From UBA8752 sp036159995 (GTDB taxonomy: Bacteria; Bacteroidota; Bacteroidia; Flavobacteriales_D; Sanyastnellaceae), in assembly GCA_036159995.1 (NCBI GenBank), contig JAYYEI010000026.1:1-35406 (forward strand): a stretch of 35,406 bases of DNA, read 5' to 3'. The notes under the pieces are model-generated. The model worked only from the letters and a program-made list of their open reading frames with translations. It was not told where the DNA came from and did not search any database. This document shows, one piece after another, positions 1 through 6,745 of this stretch. Within the stretch, counting starts at the first letter, position 1, and each line of letters starts with the position of its first letter. Position numbers and translations under genes: made by a program.

Positions 1-81
1 TTGTAGGGCCACGTCCACCGCACCCATTTACAAGGAATCCTCCCCAAGGGTCCTTCGGCTTATTTTCAAGGCGTGCCCGAC

Positions 82-543
82 ATGGAATTGACCTTCATCC
101 CCTACGACCCGGCGTATCGCGGGGCATTCTACGACCTGAACAAGGCGTGGCTCGAAGCGTATTTCCTCCTCGAACCCTACGACATCCAGGTCCTCTCCGA
201 TCCAGAAACGATGGTGCTCCAGCCCGGCGGCGAGGTCCATTTCGGGCTGCTCGACGGCAAAGCCATCGCCACGTTTGCGCTGACCCCCCGCGCTGAAGGC
301 ACACTGGAGCTCAACAAGATGGCCGTCAAGGCTTCACACCAGTCACGCGGATACGGCCACCAGATGATGGAGTACCTCATCGGCCTCTGCCGCGAGCGGG
401 GCGTGCACACGCTCGAACTGTACTCGCACACCTCCCTGGCCAGCGCCATCCACCTCTACTGTAAATTCGGTTTCGAGGTCATCCCCCTCCCCGACGACTG
501 CGTCTACGACCGCGCCGACATCCGGATGAAATTGGCCTTATGA
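82..543 (+). CDS. GNAT family N-acetyltransferase
   Basis: A 153-residue protein of the GNAT fold, which transfers an acyl group from acetyl-CoA to an amine; the substrate cannot be read. The acetyl-CoA pyrophosphate loop is visible as QSRGYG at residues 87-92, preceded by the beta-4 strand LELNKMAVK and followed by the helix GHQMMEYLIGLCRERG. The C-terminal part with SAIHLYCKFGFEVI is the usual GNAT beta-6/beta-7 region (a Y/F-x-x-x-GF pattern). An in-frame GTG at 73 would add three residues; I chose the ATG at 82 because the AAGG at 68-71 is about ten bases upstream of it and a -7-like TATTTTCA (61-68) lies 13 bases upstream. Length is normal for a single-domain GNAT. The following secreted-protein gene starts within about 55 bases on the same strand, so the two may be co-transcribed, although their functions look unrelated. 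Confidence 0.85.
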   Translation: MELTFIPYDPAYRGAFYDLNKAWLEAYFLLEPYDIQVLSDPETMVLQPGGEVHFGLLDGKAIATFALTPRAEGTLELNKMAVKASHQSRGYGHQMMEYLIGLCRERGVHTLELYSHTSLASAIHLYCKFGFEVIPLPDDCVYDRADIRMKLAL

Positions 544-598
544 CCATCCAGAGAACATCGTGCGTTTTCAACAACTTCTCTTCTTGAAATCACCCGCC

Positions 599-1249
599 AT
601 GCGCCTACTCCCCGCACTCCTTCTCGGCTTGATGCCAATCCTCACGTTTGGACAATCCCACTCCATTGACCAGCACGAGCTGTTCATGTCCGGGACGGTG
701 GACGATGTGAGCGCCGCCATCAACACCTACTACAATGCCATCGACGCGGTCCAGGTCGAGTGGACCATCATCGAAACCGACGTTCCGCAGGGCTGGGAGT
801 ACTCCTTTTGCTTTCCCAACTGTCACCCCATCGGCGTGGTGGAGGCCAACGCACAATTTCCCGCTGCCAGCCAGCAGTACCTGAATTGCCACGTCTACCC
901 CAACGGCATTCCCGGAGAGGGAACCCTGCGCATGCAGCTCACCACCAATGGAGCCGCGCAGGACACCGTCACCTGGCATGCCACCATCGACGCCGTCTCC
1001 GGACTGGACATCGAGCAGACTGCTGGCATTCAGGCCTTCCCGATTCCATGCGTGGGGCAGCTTCAACTCGAGGGCATCCCGGCCGGTGCCAAGGTCTTAC
1101 TGCAAGACCAAGCTGGCGCCATCGTTCGTAAGCTCAACGCGACCAGCGCTCAGCGTACCGTCATCAACAACCTGACGCCCGGCGTCTACATTTTGACGAC
1201 GACCTTGGAGGGCCAAATTGTCGACCGACGCCGCATCCTCTCCCTATGA
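599..1249 (+). CDS. Small secreted protein with T9SS type A sorting domain
   Basis: I do not recognise the main domain. The protein has an N-terminal signal peptide (MRLLPALLLGLMPILTFG, cleavage likely before Gln), a central region of about 120 residues with a paired-Cys segment (FCFPNCHP) and further Cys, and a C-terminal module of about 70 residues that fits the T9SS type A sorting domain: a degenerate FPIP where FPNP is usual, the strand-turn pattern KVLLQDQAGAIVRKL, then LTPGVYILT and a basic end (DRRRILSL). By family knowledge such proteins cross the inner membrane by Sec and the outer membrane by T9SS, and are then released or anchored. An upstream in-frame GTG at 560 would add 13 residues, but the ATG at 599 gives a cleaner signal peptide. 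The central part (TTNGAAQDTVTWHATI) resembles an Ig-like beta sandwich, which is inference only. Confidence 0.75.
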   Translation: MRLLPALLLGLMPILTFGQSHSIDQHELFMSGTVDDVSAAINTYYNAIDAVQVEWTIIETDVPQGWEYSFCFPNCHPIGVVEANAQFPAASQQYLNCHVYPNGIPGEGTLRMQLTTNGAAQDTVTWHATIDAVSGLDIEQTAGIQAFPIPCVGQLQLEGIPAGAKVLLQDQAGAIVRKLNATSAQRTVINNLTPGVYILTTTLEGQIVDRRRILSL

Positions 1250-1300
1250 GGGCGCTAAGGTGCGCGCCGTTCTGAGTCGGTTGCCCGCACTGAAAGGCAA

Positions 1301-2077
1301 TCACGGGTCCAAATCTTGGTACAGGGCATCGACCATGGTGTCCAGCGTTTGATTTTTGGCCAGCACTGCCCAGTGCAGGGCTCCGCTCTCGCAATCCACA
1401 AAGCGCATGGAAGTCAGCGTCGATTTCCGATCGCAAAGTCGACTCACGAGGACCACGCCTCTCGCCCCAGACAGTTTGCCCGCATCCACAATGCTCGCTT
1501 CATCATGGAGCCAGGTCATGTTTCGACGCTGCTCAGAACTGACCACATCCAGCGCCTGTCGCTCCAACACCTGATACTTCTCCATCAACCGTATGCCGAC
1601 CGAAGCCTCCAAGACTGAGGTGCTGGGAGATCCCTGGCAAGGGGCATTCTCAAGGACCACCACAAACACATTGGACCCGACGGTCTCCCGTGTTTGCACT
1701 TCGACACGCAGTGGCGAATTCTCTTTCGTCATCGGCTGCAAGCGGGCCGCATATCGCTTGGGATACATCTCCAGCCAGGCCAAAGGGAACAACATCCAAC
1801 ACCCCATCAGTGCCCAGAGGTTGATGCGGCCCTTTTTCACGACGCCTACTGTGTGGACTTCGTAGCCTTCTTTTTCAATCTCTAGATCCAGAATGCTGCC
1901 ACCCATCTCACTGTCACGGTGGCGCACAGGAGTTTGGCCGATGTACTGCCCGTTGGCATACACATCGGCCTGGCTTGGGGTTGACGAAATGAGAATGCTG
2001 CTCGAACACGAAGGGAGAAGAATCAACGAGGCAAGCAACCATGCTACAAGTTGTTGGCGATTGGCGTGAATGGTCAT
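1301..2077 (-). CDS. PEGA-domain lipoprotein with CsgG/LpoB-like C-terminal region
   Basis: A 258-residue predicted lipoprotein. The start at 2077 gives a lipoprotein signal with lipobox LLPSC (Cys24) followed by serines. Residues about 28-75 form a PEGA domain, a small beta domain often found in surface proteins, with its signature YANGQYIGQTPV. A hydrophobic segment at about 85-103 (NLWALMGCWMLFPLAWLEMY) is probably a transmembrane helix, as in other Bacteroidota PEGA lipoproteins. The last 100 residues (EKYQVLERQALDVV, then DAGKLSGARGVVLVSRL, then VDCESGALHW) resemble the fold of CsgG/LpoB/FlgO-type outer-membrane lipoproteins, in which a regulator-like alpha/beta domain is built from the pattern 'vler...l..E......GkllGad..v.G....'. 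The reading frame remains open 28 codons upstream, but those codons show no signal sequence. The gene is convergent with the T9SS cargo gene, 51 bases apart. The assignment of the C-terminal half is tentative. Confidence 0.75.
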   Translation of the reverse strand: MTIHANRQQLVAWLLASLILLPSCSSSILISSTPSQADVYANGQYIGQTPVRHRDSEMGGSILDLEIEKEGYEVHTVGVVKKGRINLWALMGCWMLFPLAWLEMYPKRYAARLQPMTKENSPLRVEVQTRETVGSNVFVVVLENAPCQGSPSTSVLEASVGIRLMEKYQVLERQALDVVSSEQRRNMTWLHDEASIVDAGKLSGARGVVLVSRLCDRKSTLTSMRFVDCESGALHWAVLAKNQTLDTMVDALYQDLDP

Positions 2078-2243
2078 CGCCCCAAAGCACCAACTATTGT
2101 GCCAAATCCGGGGGCGACCCGTCAGTGAAGACGCACCTCCTGCGTCACCCACAGGAGGCACTCCATCCCCTCAGGCATCCCCAGTGTGATCCTCCAATGG
2201 CATCGATAAAGAGCACCCAACCACAATCCGCGGCCCGTCCATT

Positions 2244-2702
2244 TCACAAAACACCGAATTGATGCAGGTGGTACTCCACATGGACATAGATGTTGCGCTG
2301 ATAGGTCAATCGTGAGACCCAGCCGTGGAGTGGCGTATACCGCATCCGCCCCTCAAATTCAGAGACAGTCGTCAAGCGACCAATCAATTCTTCCCGTTCC
2401 TGATCAAAGTCGATATCCGTGAGCTCTGCGGTCTTGAGAGTGGGAAGCGAATAGCTGTTTTTACTGTACCGGTGAATGTCATACCTCACGAAATACTTTA
2501 CGTACAAAAGGTGCAGCCTCCCCATCGTGTAGGTCCGCAACAACGAGGACAAACCAGATGGTTTTTTCCGCGAGTACAGTTTGATTTGAAGATTGCAATG
2601 TCTCAGCATCTGAGGCGCAGTCATCACTCCCCACTTCGGAATGGAATCAACCTCCAACGTGTGGAGTGCGCTGATGAGATGTGCGAGGTTCAGATCTTTC
2701 AT
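2244..2702 (-). CDS. DUF1569 (DinB-like) protein
   Basis: A 152-residue protein matching DUF1569, a branch of the DinB/YfiT-like four-helix-bundle superfamily. Members often bind a divalent metal through three histidines and some act as thiol-dependent transferases, but function in this branch is not established. Visible marks are the first helix end PKWGVMTAPQMLRHC (residues 22-36, with candidate metal ligand His35) and the C-terminal HVEYHLHQFGVL (141-152) with His141, His145 and His147, matching the family ending H-x-x-x-H-x-x-Q-F-G. The frame continues upstream to 2804, but the first ATG with a family-like N-terminus (MKDLNLAHLISAL) is at 2702. It lies between a zinc-ribbon gene and the PEGA lipoprotein gene on the same strand, with gaps of about 150 bases on each side, so a common transcript is possible but not shown. 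Confidence 0.75.
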   Translation of the reverse strand: MKDLNLAHLISALHTLEVDSIPKWGVMTAPQMLRHCNLQIKLYSRKKPSGLSSLLRTYTMGRLHLLYVKYFVRYDIHRYSKNSYSLPTLKTAELTDIDFDQEREELIGRLTTVSEFEGRMRYTPLHGWVSRLTYQRNIYVHVEYHLHQFGVL

Positions 2703-2851
2703 CACGGACAATCTTTCGCCCAGAATACAAAAGAGGTCGTGAACACATGCAATCCCGTCTTCCATGGAACCCTTCCAGGAAAACAATCCCAACCATTGAA
2801 TCAAGCGGACCTGAAGAGCCGAGAGATGAAGGCAGCTCTATTTCCCTACCT

Positions 2852-3016
2852 CTACCCCTTCCAAGTGCCGCCGTATCGATAGAGGGGATTGTCTGGCTTC
2901 ACCTCATTCACGCAAGTCTTGCACAGAAAGCACCACGTCTTTCCAGACTTGTATTGGACGCGGTACATCACGGAATCCTCGCCATTGCAGTGCGCACACA
3001 CCTTCGTTTTGCTCAT
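2852..3016 (-). CDS. 54-residue zinc-ribbon protein
   Basis: A very short gene easily lost among overlapping frames. It encodes 54 residues with four cysteines in two pairs: VCAHCNG (Cys7, Cys10) and CFLCKTC (Cys29, Cys32 and Cys35, of which two would complete the site). Between them lie VMYRVQYKSGKTW, and the tail NPLYRYGGTWKG ends exactly at a TAG stop. The arrangement C-x2-C ... C-x2-C-x2-C with a conserved YRYGGTW ending fits a small zinc-ribbon family that I recall as conserved hypotheticals in proteobacteria and Bacteroidota; the role is unknown. The initiation ATG at 3016 is followed by lysines (MSKTK). A perfect TAnnTTTG element (TAAATTTG, minus strand, 3066-3073) lies 49 bases upstream. 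Likely cytoplasmic and metal-binding. Confidence 0.72.
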   Translation of the reverse strand: MSKTKVCAHCNGEDSVMYRVQYKSGKTWCFLCKTCVNEVKPDNPLYRYGGTWKG

Positions 3017-3307
3017 GGTCAACCGGTCTCCCGCGAATTTGAAGATGACGAACTGCAGGGCCTTCCAAATTTAACTTCCCACTCTTCCCAAGCTCTCGTT
3101 TGTCTCCCACGTCTGGCCTGCTTCATGTTCCCCTGGGGGCTTTTTGAGTTTCAAAAGAGTCTGTGGCTTGTTGACCTTCAATCCTGTGCAGCCTTTGCAT
3201 TCGTATCTTTTCGCAGCGTGCAATACATCGGAAACGCTGAACAACACCGAGTGACTTGATGAACCGCGGTCCAGCAAAGCTGCATATGAACTTTAAATGA
3301 AGTAGAA
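3017..3307. other. Divergent intergenic region (promoters only)
   Basis: Space of 291 bases between the minus-strand zinc-ribbon gene and the plus-strand CotH gene. It contains TAAATTTG (minus strand, 3066-3073), a good Bacteroidota -7 element for the zinc-ribbon gene. TATCTTTT at about 3204-3211 (plus) is a weaker candidate for the CotH gene. I found no convincing coding frame, RNA or repeat in it, and it is visibly less GC-rich than most of the window. Confidence 0.5.
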
Positions 3308-5947
3308 ATGAAAACAGGAATGGCCTCCAAGGCAAGGGCAATCGCTCAGGCCACCTGGTCTGTGGTAGCGTCAAGATCCATGTCGCCATGGACTTCACTG
3401 GCGTTAACCCTTGTGGCATCCCTGTCGTTGACCCCGTCGATGTCCCTTGCGCAAGCCGTTGACCATTGGGAAGCCGTACTGCAGGATGGCACCCTATGGC
3501 ACTATTGGCTTCCGAGCAACCAACCAGCGAATGATTGGTTCGAAGGGGGATTCAGTGATGCCGCTTGGCCTGAAGGTCCCGCCGGTTTTGGGTACGGTGA
3601 TGGAGATGACAACACCGTATTGCCCAGCACATCAGCGGTGTACTTGCGTCACACCTTCGAAATTGACGACCTCAGTCATTGGTTGGATGCCCATTTTTAC
3701 ATGGATTACGACGATGGCTTTGTTGCCTACCTAAATGGCACGGAAATCGGCCGTGGCAATGCCGGGCAACCGGGCGATTTCATTGCATGGAACCAAGTCC
3801 TCGACATGGATCAGGAAGCCGTGCTCTACGCTGGAGGAACCCCGTCATCGTTTCCGTTTGACCTGTCACTGCTAACAGAAGGACCCAATACCCTAGCCAT
3901 CGAAGTCCACAACGTCAGTCCGACGTCTTCAGACTTGACGGCCCGTCCTTTTTTGTTTGCAGGAGTGCCCGAGGAAGGTCTGGGCTATGGTCCACCGCCA
4001 ACATGGTTCAGTCCCCTGGGAACTGACGTGCATCCCGTTACGTTTGAGGTCAACATGGCCAATGAAACCGTCTCACCCGACGGGGTGTTTGTGGCTGGGG
4101 GCGGATATTTTGGCGTGCCCGGGGACAACCCCATGACCGATGCGGATGGGGACGGGACGTGGACGGTCACCATAGAAGTGCCGCATGGATTTACAGGGTA
4201 CTACACCTTCGTCAATGGCAATTGTGCGGATTGGAGTTGCAAAGAGAACCTTGCCGGATTGCCTTGTGCGCATCCTGAACACTACAACGACCGCCAAATC
4301 ACCAATGTGATTGAAGCCACCTCTGTGCAAACGTGCTTTGGCCAATGCACAGACGATGGCTCGTGTGCGCCAATAGAGGGGTGCACGGACAGTGAAGCCC
4401 TCAATTTCGTCCCTGACGCTACTCTGGACGACAGTTCGTGCGTCTACTTTACCCAATCGAATCTGCCCCTCGTCCTCATCACGACTGCTCAAGCCATCAT
4501 GGACGACCCCCGGATCCTCGGGAACATGAAAGTGCTCAATGACCCTTCGGGCGTCAACGAATTGAGTGATGACCCCACCGATTACGACGGCCTGATTTCC
4601 ATCGAAATCCGCGGTTCCTCATCGCAAATGTTCCCAAAAAAGTCCTATGCTTTTGAGACCCAAGATGCGGCTGGAGAAAACAACAATGTTTCTCTCTTGG
4701 GGATGCCTGAGGAGAACGATTGGATTCTTTACGGACCTTATACTGACAAATCCCTCATGCGGAATGCTTTGGTATTTGAACTGGGAGAGAAACTAAACCG
4801 CTACACGCCGCGCCGCCGATATTGCGAGGTTTTCATCAACAACGATTACCGAGGGGTTTACATGCTCATGGAAAACATCAAGCGAGATGCCAACCGAGTG
4901 GACATCGCGACGCTGTTACCAGAAGACATCGAGGGAGATGAATTGACTGGCGGTTACATTTTGAAGGTGGACAAATTCACCGGCGACTTCGAAGGAGGCT
5001 GGAATTCACCCTATCCAACTGTGGGTGGAGAGGAAAACTTCATCCAATTTCACAAACCCGAGGCAGACGATCTCAACGCTCCTCAGATGGAATACATTGA
5101 AGGGCACATCACCGCATTTGAAGACGCGCTCGCAGGACCGGACTTTGCCGATTCAGAACTGGGCTACAGACCTTTCGTTGACATGAATTCGTTTGTCGAC
5201 CTCTACCTCATCAATGAGCTGTCGAAAAACATTGATGGCTATCGATTGAGTACGTATTTCTACAAACAAAAGGATTCCAATGGCGGCAAAATCGTCATGG
5301 GACCATGGTGGGATTACAATTTGAGCCTGGGCAATGTCGATTATTGTGAAGGGGCCAACACGGAAGGTTTCGAAGTCGACACCGATTGCGGCAACGCCAA
5401 TCCGTTTTGGTGGGAGCGCATGTTGGAAGACACGGCCTACCGTGACATGACGCGCTGCTTGTGGGAAGATTACCGTTCAGCAGCCTGGAGCAATGAAAGC
5501 ATCCACAATACCATTGATTCGCTGGCCGCTTTGCTCCAAGAAGCGAACGTGCGAGACTTTGCCCGTTGGCCAAGGTTGGGAGAATACGTTTGGCCCAACG
5601 CGTTTGTGGGACAGACATACGAGGAAGAATTGGAATATATGCGGGATTGGATTGATGACCGATTGGCATGGTTGGATGCCAATATTTTGGGCGAATGCAC
5701 GACCGGATGCACGGACTCATCAGCGTCCAATTTCAATCCGGAAGCCAACTACGATGATGGCAGCTGTGAACCCAGCGCTTGCCCAGGCGATATCGATGGA
5801 GATTTCACTGTTACCGTGGCAGACATGTTGCTTCTGCTCGGACAATTTGACTGCACAACGGACTGCCCTGCAGATCTCAATGAAGACGGATTCGTGGGGG
5901 TCGGTGACCTGTTGATTGTCCTCGCATTTTTTGGGGCGGATTGTTGA
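3308..5947 (+). CDS. Secreted CotH-kinase protein with GCTD repeats and dockerin-like tail
   Basis: An 879-residue exported protein. After a long N-region the signal peptide ends near residue 49 (SLTPSMSLAQA). Residues about 50-225 form a galactose-binding-like jelly-roll (WLPSNQPANDWFEGGFSD, then LRHTFEI, then NTLAIEVHNVSP), and about 240-350 a second beta domain (VTFEVNMANETVSPDGVFV). Next come a GCTDSEALNF repeat (about 358), the CotH domain (about 380-760), a second GCTDSSASNF repeat, and a C-terminal pair of EF-hand-like loops (DIDGDFTVTVAD and DLNEDGFVGVGD, about 825-879). CotH landmarks are IEIRGSSSQMFPKKSYAFE with the conserved lysine, GVYMLMENIKRD, GGYILKVDKFTG and the Mg-site-like PWWDYNLSLGN. 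CotH-family proteins are secreted atypical protein kinases; the target here is unknown. There is no T9SS sorting domain, so the dockerin-like tail may do the anchoring. The ATG at 3308 is used; another ATG lies four codons on. Confidence 0.87.
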   Translation: MKTGMASKARAIAQATWSVVASRSMSPWTSLALTLVASLSLTPSMSLAQAVDHWEAVLQDGTLWHYWLPSNQPANDWFEGGFSDAAWPEGPAGFGYGDGDDNTVLPSTSAVYLRHTFEIDDLSHWLDAHFYMDYDDGFVAYLNGTEIGRGNAGQPGDFIAWNQVLDMDQEAVLYAGGTPSSFPFDLSLLTEGPNTLAIEVHNVSPTSSDLTARPFLFAGVPEEGLGYGPPPTWFSPLGTDVHPVTFEVNMANETVSPDGVFVAGGGYFGVPGDNPMTDADGDGTWTVTIEVPHGFTGYYTFVNGNCADWSCKENLAGLPCAHPEHYNDRQITNVIEATSVQTCFGQCTDDGSCAPIEGCTDSEALNFVPDATLDDSSCVYFTQSNLPLVLITTAQAIMDDPRILGNMKVLNDPSGVNELSDDPTDYDGLISIEIRGSSSQMFPKKSYAFETQDAAGENNNVSLLGMPEENDWILYGPYTDKSLMRNALVFELGEKLNRYTPRRRYCEVFINNDYRGVYMLMENIKRDANRVDIATLLPEDIEGDELTGGYILKVDKFTGDFEGGWNSPYPTVGGEENFIQFHKPEADDLNAPQMEYIEGHITAFEDALAGPDFADSELGYRPFVDMNSFVDLYLINELSKNIDGYRLSTYFYKQKDSNGGKIVMGPWWDYNLSLGNVDYCEGANTEGFEVDTDCGNANPFWWERMLEDTAYRDMTRCLWEDYRSAAWSNESIHNTIDSLAALLQEANVRDFARWPRLGEYVWPNAFVGQTYEEELEYMRDWIDDRLAWLDANILGECTTGCTDSSASNFNPEANYDDGSCEPSACPGDIDGDFTVTVADMLLLLGQFDCTTDCPADLNEDGFVGVGDLLIVLAFFGADC

Positions 5948-6219
5948 GAGGTTCAACTTCCTACAGCGTCAATACTGCCACAAGCCTCCAGACACCCGAT
6001 GGTGCATGACCGGTGTCCGCCAGATGAGCATCTGGAGCCGGGGGATCTTGGGCACCCCATCCGCCCCATGAATTGACCCATGCGGAAACACAGCACGATT
6101 CAGCAAAACGCGGGAAAATACCGCCTTGGGCACGCATGGGTCACGGGGTTCGGTGGGTGCAAGCTTGCGCCGGAATCCCGCGCCAGCGATCAGAAACGAA
6201 TCACAAGTGATACACAGGG
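5948..6219. other. Intergenic region between CotH gene and ssrA
   Basis: Space of 272 bases. A perfect short inverted repeat GTTGA...TCAAC spans the CotH stop (5943-5957) but lacks a T-run, so it is not a convincing terminator. A second small hairpin beside the tmRNA 3' end is listed separately. I see no supported gene here; open frames on the minus strand only run on from antisense of the tmRNA. Confidence 0.45.
6200..6211 (-). terminator. Possible weak ssrA terminator hairpin
   Basis: Read on the minus strand just after the tmRNA CCA end: ATCAC, loop TT, GTGAT, then TCGTTTCT. The stem is only five pairs and the T-run is broken, so this could equally be a processing feature or chance. Confidence 0.3.
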
Positions 6220-6623
6220 TGGTGGAGCCGGGGGGAGTCGAACCCCCGTCCAAACAAGCAACGCCTGCAGCGTTCTCCATGCTCAGTCCACGATTGGTTT
6301 TCGACCAGGGGCTGACCGTGGACGGCCCACCCTTGACTTAGCCTTGTCAATTTTCGCTACAGGGTCAAGACGCCCCTTTCGCTAGATCCATTCTCCTGAT
6401 GCCCCATTGCCTCGCGGATAGGATCCGAACGACGAGACCGGGACAGCTCGTTCTGCCACTCTGTGGCTAGAATTAGGCGAATCCTCCGAGAGGATTAGGC
6501 CGCGAGCGCGTAGGAAGTGTTGCCAGTTATGGCTTGGGTTTCTTGATTAACGAGTGGCCACCCTAAGCACTCGGCATGCTGACCGCGACGTTCAGACTTG
6601 CTGTCAAATCCAAAATCGGCCCC
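6220..6623 (-). ncRNA. ssrA: Transfer-messenger RNA (tmRNA)
   Basis: A 404-base tmRNA, which rescues stalled ribosomes with SmpB and tags the unfinished protein for proteolysis. On the minus strand the 5' end GGGGCCG (6617-6623) pairs with CGGCTCC before the encoded CCA (6220-6222), giving a seven-pair acceptor stem with a G-U at the third pair, the alanine identity mark. The T-arm GGGGGTTCGACTCCCCC is perfect. The tag frame ends in TAC GCG CTC GCG GCC TAA, encoding YALAA followed by stop. It is a one-piece tmRNA of normal length for Bacteroidota. It lies on the same strand as, and downstream of, the T9SS cargo gene 6746-8047, with 122 bases between them; I did not find a clear promoter of its own. 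Confidence 0.95.
6495..6524 (-). other. tmRNA tag-peptide reading frame
   Basis: Reading from a proposed GGC resume codon at 6522-6524 gives GNTSYALAA and a TAA stop, so with the alanine carried by the tmRNA the added tag would be (A)GNTSYALAA. The resume codon is inferred from two points. The upstream ATAACT has the A at -4 and the pyrimidine at -1 seen at tmRNA resume sites. The result also resembles Bacteroidota tags beginning with Gly, such as GETNYALAA. The same frame is open further upstream, so an earlier resume point cannot be excluded. Confidence 0.7.
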
Positions 6624-6745
6624 ATTTTTTTTGTTGCTGTTTCCACCTCCGGTGGCGGGATGTCAAGGAACAACGCGGCAGTCCGCGGAGCCACTCCGTC
6701 GAGGACGGGGCGGTCGGCGAAGATACGGAACGGGAAGCCCCGCGG

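Noticed and set aside
1250..1275. Short GGCGC...GCGCC hairpin between convergent genes
   Set aside because: Five-pair stem with no T-run; not enough for a terminator.
5969..6280. Minus-strand frame of 103 codons at the tmRNA 3' end
   Set aside because: It is read through the tmRNA itself and continues with no domain; explained by the RNA gene.
6624..6655. Hairpin CCACC/GGTGG plus an eight-T run upstream of the tmRNA
   Set aside because: On the minus strand the run is A, not T, and on the plus strand the T-run comes before the hairpin, so it is not a terminator for either direction.
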